From: Nitrospirota bacterium
Lineage (GTDB): Bacteria > Nitrospirota > Thermodesulfovibrionia > Thermodesulfovibrionales > JdFR-88
NCBI GenBank assembly: GCA_021812785.1
Contig: JAKAMR010000036.1
Span: forward strand, 1 to 23,073
Direction: 5' to 3'
DNA length: 23,073 nucleotides
A program made the position numbers and the translations under genes. The notes under the pieces are model-generated. The model ran no database searches and was not told where the DNA came from. It was given only the letters and a program-made list of their open reading frames with translations. This document shows positions 16,871-23,073 of this stretch, piece after piece (the stretch's first letter is position 1; each line of letters starts with the position of its first letter).

Positions 16871-17838
16871 AACGGACGTTTATACTTGTTTTGTTTGCCG
16901 CGGCGATGATGTTTGTTTCGAGGCAGGTGTTTGCAACCTCAACGCTACAAATATATACAGACAGCACTATTAATGGTTCAGATCAAGAAGTCAATGAGAA
17001 CCTCACATCGGACAGTAATGTGTCCTATGGCCTACACACCGGAACAGTTGTATATAATATGCCTTCGGACAATAGCGCCTATACCGATGCGGGTGGCTAT
17101 GCCGATTCGGGCAATCCGAAAATGGGCGCATACGCGGTGTCCATGTCAAATGGCTATTACTGGGGAACGGACGGTTATGCCGACGCCTCTATTACGAACT
17201 TCTTTACCGTGACGCCTGGCACCTCGGGGTATGCGGTTGGCGATACGGTGCCGATACAACTAACCTTCCTGTTAGACGGTTCATCAAGCGCCGGCGCACC
17301 AATTGGTGACTCTAATGTTGCTGGAGATTCGACCGCGCAGGCCGGCGCATCTCTCAGTGTCACTGATTTGGATTTGCTGACCCCATCGGGCGATGGAGGT
17401 CTCTTCCCCACCGAAGTCTTTAATTTCAACATGAATGGTTTAGCACGTTATACAAATGATGGCTCCGGCGGCATTTACAACTATGACTCCGCTAATTGGC
17501 AATATTCGGTAAACGGGGCGTATGGAGGATCGCATTCCACTCTGGCTTCGGATTTCAATACGGGTCTGCTTTCACTGGATTTCAATGGCATCCTGGGCGA
17601 CACCTATGAAGTGAATGCGAATCTTGATGTTTCTTCCGCTGCAAACGAGACATCATCCGCCGCATCATTCTTCAACAAGACATTCTATACCGATTTCACA
17701 CCCCAGGACGGCACCGGGCTCACTTGGCAGTACCCGGCGGCCAACTCGGTGCCCGAGCCCCCGACGCTGGCGCTTCTGGCAGTGGGTCTTGTGGGCATGG
17801 CGCTGCTAGGAATGAAAAAGCGGAGGGAGGGATGTTAA
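16867..17838 (+). CDS. PEP-CTERM sorted exported protein, paralogue 2
   Basis: This 323-residue protein is a clear paralogue of the preceding one. The signal peptide (KRTFILVLFAAAMMFVSR, cleavage after VFA) and the C-terminal VPEPPTLALLAVGLVGMALL-KKRR signal are nearly the same. Shared internal blocks are SNVSYG, TDAGGYADSGNPKMGAYAV, FFTVTPGTSGYAVGDTVPI, SDFNTGLLSLDFNGILGDTY and FYTDFTPQDGTGLTW. Between these blocks the sequences diverge strongly. It starts by ATGA overlap with paralogue 1, so the two are translationally coupled and probably function together on the cell surface or in the matrix. It ends 85 bases before the convergent PEP-CTERM gene. The function is unknown. The tail ends in Cys, which is unusual for the basic cap. 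Confidence 0.85.
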   Translation: MKRTFILVLFAAAMMFVSRQVFATSTLQIYTDSTINGSDQEVNENLTSDSNVSYGLHTGTVVYNMPSDNSAYTDAGGYADSGNPKMGAYAVSMSNGYYWGTDGYADASITNFFTVTPGTSGYAVGDTVPIQLTFLLDGSSSAGAPIGDSNVAGDSTAQAGASLSVTDLDLLTPSGDGGLFPTEVFNFNMNGLARYTNDGSGGIYNYDSANWQYSVNGAYGGSHSTLASDFNTGLLSLDFNGILGDTYEVNANLDVSSAANETSSAASFFNKTFYTDFTPQDGTGLTWQYPAANSVPEPPTLALLAVGLVGMALLGMKKRREGC

Positions 17839-17840
17839 GG

Positions 17841-17874
17841 AATGTTGGGTTTCGCTGCGCTCAGACCAACCTAC
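17841..17874. repeat. intergenic hairpin repeat between convergent genes
   Basis: GTTGG (17844-17848) pairs with CCAAC (17866-17870) around a TTTCGCTGCGCTC centre. The wording GTTGGGTTTCGCTGCGCTCA resembles a dispersed intergenic palindrome seen in many proteobacterial genomes. Its place between convergent stops fits a bidirectional terminator role, but no strong T-tract follows. Dispersal is recalled, not tested. Confidence 0.45.
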
Positions 17875-17922
17875 TTTACTACATTTACTCTACCCCCCTG
17901 TTTCACATGGTTTATTAAAACA

Positions 17923-18627
17923 TTATAGTTTGACGAATCTTTTTCTGAACAGCATCAGTCCTGTAAGCCCTGCTCCAAGCAGAAGGATGGTGTCCGGTTC
18001 GGGAACAGATGTAGGCTCGGCGGCGTCTCCGGGGCGCACGGCAACCCCGTAGAAGTAGGAATAGTAACCGTCCTTGTCGTAGTCGTATTGGGCGCCATCG
18101 CCGAAATTGAAATCCCATGCGAGGTAGGGGTCTGCGGAAGTTGCCGTACCAGACCAATACAGTGAATTACCATATCCCGAGTAAACTAGATTCCTAAATG
18201 GACCCTTGTTCACTAACCCGTAGCCGGGCTGGAGGTTCCCGGATGTATCATAATATCCTTTATTTCCCAACTCTGCATAATAAAGGTAGCTCATCTCATC
18301 GCCAGGGTTCGTTATGTTGAATCCATACGTGCCTGTGCCGTCATACGGGTTGCCAGAGTAAGGGGGATCTGCATCCACCGTTGATGGCAACCTCCAGCCA
18401 GTAAGGGTCGTGCCATTAAAATTCACCTCAAGGCTTGACGCCCAGTTCACCTGGTTCTGCCACGTATTAGCAGGGTTCGTATAATCCAACCATGTGACAT
18501 TAAGAGCGCTGTCGTAGATCAGCTGGTGGCCGAGGTTGTCGCTACCAAGGACGGTCAGCGTGGTGGCATAAGCCTGCACCGAAAGCACGAGGATCATTGA
18601 CATCATGAGCAAAATCAATTTTTTCAT
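17923..18627 (-). CDS. PEP-CTERM protein with DUF1566 (Lcl C-terminal-like) domain
   Basis: This 234-residue protein has a signal peptide (KKLILLMMSMILVLSVQAYA, cleavage near 22). A DUF1566/Lcl domain spans about 35-200, with the family wording LIYDSALNVTWLDYTNPANT, GWRLPS, YAELGNKGYYDTSG, LYWSGT, AWDFNFGDGAQ and VAVRPGD. The PEP-CTERM signal VPEPDTILLLGAGLTGLML-RKR starts at about 208. The domain occurs in exported proteins, including a Legionella collagen-like adhesin, and is thought to bind or scaffold; no enzyme activity is known to me. AGGAGAG precedes the ATG by a good distance. It is convergent with the tandem PEP-CTERM pair but not homologous outside the sorting signal. The upstream region carries a predicted sigma-54 promoter, so this gene is probably under separate, inducible control. 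Confidence 0.88.
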   Translation of the reverse strand: MKKLILLMMSMILVLSVQAYATTLTVLGSDNLGHQLIYDSALNVTWLDYTNPANTWQNQVNWASSLEVNFNGTTLTGWRLPSTVDADPPYSGNPYDGTGTYGFNITNPGDEMSYLYYAELGNKGYYDTSGNLQPGYGLVNKGPFRNLVYSGYGNSLYWSGTATSADPYLAWDFNFGDGAQYDYDKDGYYSYFYGVAVRPGDAAEPTSVPEPDTILLLGAGLTGLMLFRKRFVKL

Positions 18628-18662
18628 CTTCTCTCCTATTTTTTAAGCAATACTGTAAAGAA

Positions 18663-18679
18663 AGCAAAAAAGATACCAA
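18663..18679 (-). promoter_or_regulatory. predicted sigma-54 (RpoN) -24/-12 promoter
   Basis: The minus strand reads TTGGTATCTTTTTTGCT, with invariant GG (18676-18677) and GC (18664-18665) exactly ten bases apart and the usual TTGCT ending. Transcription would begin near 18652, leaving about 25 bases of leader before the ATG at 18627. The match to the sigma-54 consensus is good by eye. Confidence 0.7.
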
Positions 18680-18730
18680 TTTACAAGTATTTGCTTTTTC
18701 AAGAAACACCAATTTAACAGAGGGGAAAAG

Positions 18731-18767
18731 TGTAAAGAAAAACTTACAGTTTGTCGAAAAACTTACA
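18731..18767 (-). promoter_or_regulatory. tandem activator-like sites upstream of the sigma-54 promoter
   Basis: On the minus strand TGTAAGTTTTTCGACA (18767-18752) is followed three bases on by TGTAAGTTTTTCTTTACA (18748-18731). They share the first 12 bases and the ending ACA; each is a TGTAA...(T)(T)ACA-like dyad. They lie roughly 80-115 bases upstream of the predicted start, the normal place for an enhancer-binding activator. PrsR-type activators are known to accompany PEP-CTERM systems; that this is a PrsR site is inference. Confidence 0.55.
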
Positions 18768-19185
18768 TTTTTTATGATTTTTTTGACATTTTGTCTGTTG
18801 ATTTTTTTTAAAAAATGCTGGCCTGATTAATATCACTTTCAACCAGAATTTGTGGGTCTGCTGACCTGACAGGGGCGTTACATAGAGGGTGAACTCAGCA
18901 TGATTTGAGGCATCTTGCCTAACGCGGGTTTCTGGACGGACTTTTTTAAGGCGGCTATCGACAAAGCGGGTTCAAAATCGGGTCTCAGGCGCAAAATAAC
19001 ACCTGAAAACCCGCAGTTTCCAAAAGCCGAAAATAGCGCGAATTTTCACTTGAAACCTTGCTGAATCGGGCCCTCTCATTACCTTTTCCCAATACAGCCA
19101 CTCTATCTCTAGTGGGGACGTTATGAGATAATTGTTTTAAGATGAGACAATCCCGGGAGAAAAAATCGAGCGTGGTTCTGACGAA
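18768..19185. other. non-coding stretch with GCGGGTTT repeats
   Basis: Together with the flanking promoter and pseudogene parts, the span 18628-19335 has no intact gene. This part is AT-rich up to about 18840, then shows GCGGGTTT at 18924, GCGGGTT at 18966 and the inverted AAACCCGC at 19007, the latter two forming a 7-base dyad around about 36 bases. No transposase or RNA gene was recognised. Confidence 0.45.
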
Positions 19186-19265
19186 ATGATCTATCGACCC
19201 CTGGGCACAATAGGCCGGAAGGTCTCGGCATCAGCCTAGGCGGCGCTCTTTCTGGCTTTCCGTAA
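19186..19265 (+). pseudogene. fragment of an aldo/keto reductase N-terminus, frameshifted
   Basis: ATG at 19186 opens MIYRPLGTIGRKVS, then a stop follows (TAG at 19237). Shifting frame at about 19229 gives ISLGGALSGF before the next stop at 19263. Joined, this matches the usual aldo/keto reductase opening (xYRxLGxTGxKVSxIxLGGA). Nothing of the rest of the enzyme (catalytic Asp-Tyr-Lys-His) is seen before katG. It is probably a decayed remnant left next to the katG insertion. A chance match is possible given the short length. Confidence 0.45.
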
Positions 19266-19308
19266 AATTTCCATTGCACCGGGATGTGACTTATATTAGC
19301 GCTGTTGA

Positions 19309-21534
<2,226 letters not shown>

Positions 21535-21544
21535 TCAATAGCAT

Positions 21545-21564
21545 AAGCGCCTTCGAGGGCTTTT
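21545..21564 (+). terminator. possible katG terminator
   Basis: AAGC and CCT (21545-21552, with one bulged G) pair with AGG and GCTT (21556-21562) around a TCG loop, followed by two more T. It lies just after the katG stop. The stem is short and the T-run brief, so this is weak. Confidence 0.35.
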
Positions 21565-22039
21565 GACGGGTCGCGAAGAAACGGTCAGCTAATAACCGGT
21601 TCGGCGGCGTATTGCAGCCGAACTGGTACGTGCCTCACCTCCGCTTCGCTCGGTTTGTTTCTAGCGAATATCTTCATTATTGCACACTTCTGAGCTACAT
21701 TTGTTTTGGGCGTAGTCTCAGTTTCTGAACAACAATTCCTCCGCGATGTCCACCTGACACAACGCAGTTTCAAAAAACCGAAACTACCAAGGATTTACGC
21801 GGGAAACATGCATTTTTCCAATGCTCCGGGGCCTCCTCCCTACTAGAAATTTGTTACCCCTTCTACACCACCCAGCATGTAAACTCTTTTAAAAGCTAAG
21901 ATTCTTCATGTACTTGAGACTGAAGCTTTTTCGACACAGTATCAAGGTTAATACTGATAATTCATACGGGGTGTAAGCTGTGAGATGTTTAGTTCCCCCG
22001 CTATTTTGCGTATTCGGTTCTACAGGAGAAATGAAAATT
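21565..22039. other. non-coding stretch with two dyads
   Basis: No supported gene. An 11-base stem with one G-T pair (21595-21605 with 21617-21627) encloses an 11-base loop and lacks a T-tract. CAGTAT (21937-21942) and ATACTG (21951-21956) form a perfect 6-base dyad with 8 bases between, operator-like. A 62-residue minus-strand frame at 21585-21773 has unconvincing composition. Confidence 0.45.
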
Positions 22040-22570
22040 TCAAAAAATAAGCATTAATGACAACCGATCACCGTACGGTACCCCTTCAAAATTCAACTCT
22101 CCGAAATGGGGAGAGAAACGTCCGCTCCATATGGCATGTCCGTCGATGTTCACACGGTTATTGATAACAGTTATGTTTAATCGCGCATGCTCATTTTGCC
22201 AAACCCCAGCCCACGACTGAGGCTCCGGAGGTGCAGCATGTGAATCTCTTTTCCAGTGAGAAACAGGCAACCATCCAGTTTTAACCTCCAGTGGCCGCTT
22301 GCCTGGAACAGCTACACAGACCCATGCATCTTTTTGCATTAACTCGATCCCGGGGACCCCTGATCGTAAGGGCTGCTTGCAATTCGTTGCTTTGTCAAAA
22401 TCAAGTATCTTACCAGCAAGGCATAGCTTCTCGTTTGCTCCAACACTTGTGTGACCTGAAACAACGCTATCTACTGTTAAATCTCTTTCACTACAAAAAT
22501 TTGCAGTTGCTGTGACATTCATCGGAAACAGAAGTGCCAAGCAGCAGATAAAAATAGCTTTGAAAATCAA
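22040..22570 (-). CDS. exported protein of unknown function, probably C-terminally shortened
   Basis: This 176-residue precursor has a signal peptide (FKAIFICCLALLFP... to TATA, cleavage near 23). The mature part has four cysteines in its first 70 residues (NFCSERD, EKLCLAG, TNCKQPL, WVCVAV) and a linker ending in GWLPVSHW. A C-terminal strand-rich segment follows: WAGVWQNEHARLNITVINNR, NIDGHAIW, FGELNFEGVPYGDRLSL. That segment resembles small exported proteobacterial proteins (GxWxxxxAxIxI...GNxGEFxG...GNxL) which normally continue for another 30-50 residues with a conserved Cys; here the frame stops at LMLIF. So a truncation or frameshift is likely. The start is TTG at 22568-22570 with AAGGAG six bases upstream; no in-frame ATG exists. 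No function is assigned. Confidence 0.55.
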   Translation of the reverse strand: MIFKAIFICCLALLFPMNVTATANFCSERDLTVDSVVSGHTSVGANEKLCLAGKILDFDKATNCKQPLRSGVPGIELMQKDAWVCVAVPGKRPLEVKTGWLPVSHWKRDSHAAPPEPQSWAGVWQNEHARLNITVINNRVNIDGHAIWSGRFSPHFGELNFEGVPYGDRLSLMLIF

Positions 22571-22576
22571 GCATTT

Positions 22577-22582
22577 CTCCTT
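22577..22582 (-). promoter_or_regulatory. ribosome binding site supporting a TTG start
   Basis: AAGGAG on the minus strand lies six bases before TTG (22568-22570). An ATG between them is out of frame and too close to the site. This decides the start of the exported protein. Confidence 0.5.
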
Positions 22583-22599
22583 CCATACGATTTATCGGC

Positions 22600-22689
22600 A
22601 ATTCCGGGGACACAATACTTGATTCTTTCCGGCCTTCCGGACGTCAATTCCGCGGCCTTGCTAATTCGAGGGACGCCTTACTTAATTCT
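22600..22689. repeat. pair of degenerate 27-base direct repeats
   Basis: AATTCCGGGGACACAATACT... (22600-22626) recurs as AATTCGAGGGACGCCTTACT... (22663-22689), 21 of 27 positions alike, 63 bases apart. The wording GGGGACACAATACTT-ATTC resembles sequences found next to REP-associated (Y1-type) transposase genes in many genomes; no transposase remains here. The association is recalled, not tested. Confidence 0.6.
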
Positions 22690-22713
22690 GATTGTCGCCT
22701 AAACAACTGCGGA

Positions 22714-23007
22714 TCAGGCCCTCTTATGGCGAAGTTTTATCTCGACGGTCATATCGAGAGCGTCTGCAACTTTCTTAATGGTCTCAAGCGTAGCTTTGCT
22801 GAACCCGCCTCGTTCCAGTCTTGATATTACGCTCTGCCTTGTCCCTACGCGCCGCGCAAGTTCCGCTTGGGAAACCCCAGTTTTTTCCCTTGCCTTTATC
22901 ATGGCTTTTAGGACCTGAAATTCAGGGTCAAGGTCGTCCCATGCCTTTTTGAACTCAGGGTCTTTCATCTGTTCAGCGATATATTCTTTAAGTGTCCTTC
23001 CTTTCAT
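22714..23007 (-). CDS. higA: HigA-type antitoxin, XRE helix-turn-helix
   Basis: This 97-residue DNA-binding antitoxin has an N-terminal region (KDPEFKKAWDDLDPEFQVLKAM) typical of HigA/XRE antitoxins and a Cro/C1-type helix-turn-helix at about 43-75 (TGVSQAELARRVGTRQSVI, then SRLERGGFSKATLETIKKVA). A short beta-strand tail (MTVEIKLRHK) follows. Such proteins neutralise the cognate RNase toxin and repress the operon. Its ATG overlaps the stop of the upstream toxin gene as ATGA, and GGAGG lies six bases before it. Toxin-first order is the usual HigBA arrangement. Family certain, exact subtype less so. Confidence 0.85.
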   Translation of the reverse strand: MKGRTLKEYIAEQMKDPEFKKAWDDLDPEFQVLKAMIKAREKTGVSQAELARRVGTRQSVISRLERGGFSKATLETIKKVADALDMTVEIKLRHKRA

Positions 23008-23073
23008 CCCACACCTCCGTAACGCTCTATAAAATCTTTCATCCTTTTTTCAGCAAGCTCTATTTCCCTTTCG
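23004..23073 (-). CDS. higB: HigB/Gp49-type toxin, C-terminal fragment (5' part outside window)
   Basis: The last 22 codons read EREIELAEKRMKDFIERYGG and end in TGA overlapping the antitoxin ATG (ATGA). The wording REIELAEKRMKDFIER is typical of the C-terminus of HigB/Gp49-family (RelE superfamily) ribosome-dependent RNases, usually after a KKTQKTP segment. The catalytic part lies beyond the window. The antitoxin directly downstream supports the call. Confidence 0.75.
   Translation of the reverse strand, partial: EREIELAEKRMKDFIERYGGVG

Noticed and set aside
21590..21630. Integron attC site
   Set aside because: The stem lacks the RYYYAAC/GTTRRRY core sites and no integrase is near.
21585..21773. 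62-residue minus-strand open frame
   Set aside because: Cys/Arg/Thr-rich, no ribosome site or family likeness, and it runs through a hairpin.

Overview
The window looks like a chromosomal piece of a Gram-negative, probably anaerobic bacterium from the Nitrospirota / Desulfobacterota / Desulfuromonadota range. This is inferred from gene content: a recA-pilT-recX-alaS block, a phasin-like protein beside a UbiB kinase, a VorB-type ferredoxin oxidoreductase subunit, a STAND-ATPase/BTAD regulator and PEP-CTERM proteins. No rRNA, tRNA or CRISPR was found, so the taxonomic assignment is soft.

Region 1 (1-9239, minus strand) is a compact housekeeping run. In transcription order it holds an OsmC-family protein, pgpA, thpR, recA, pilT, recX, a small BamE-like lipoprotein, alaS, a phasin-like coiled-coil protein and the N-terminal three quarters of a UbiB/AarF kinase that leaves the window. 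recA/pilT overlap by 14 bases, recX and the lipoprotein share one base (TAATG), and the lipoprotein and alaS share ATGA, so recA to alaS is very probably one operon.

Region 2 (9300-14118, plus strand) holds a solitary alpha subunit of a 2-oxoacid:ferredoxin oxidoreductase with no beta or gamma partner beside it. A 435-base non-coding stretch follows, then a 1063-residue MalT/AfsR-like transcriptional activator (STAND ATPase, helical repeats, winged helix, BTAD).

Region 3 (14274-18627) is a cell-surface cluster. It contains a 71-residue small protein, a lipoprotein with an InlB-type repeat and a seven-bladed YVTN propeller encoded by exact 141-base tandem repeats, and two tandem paralogous PEP-CTERM proteins joined by ATGA. 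Convergent to these is a third PEP-CTERM protein with a DUF1566/Lcl domain. It is preceded by a convincing sigma-54 promoter with tandem upstream activator-like motifs. The exosortase that would process these proteins is not in the window.

Region 4 (18628-23073) looks like an accessory region. It has long non-coding stretches, a frameshifted scrap of an aldo/keto reductase, a complete katG with codon use unlike its neighbours, a secreted protein that seems C-terminally shortened, a pair of degenerate 27-base direct repeats, and a HigBA-type toxin-antitoxin pair cut by the window edge.
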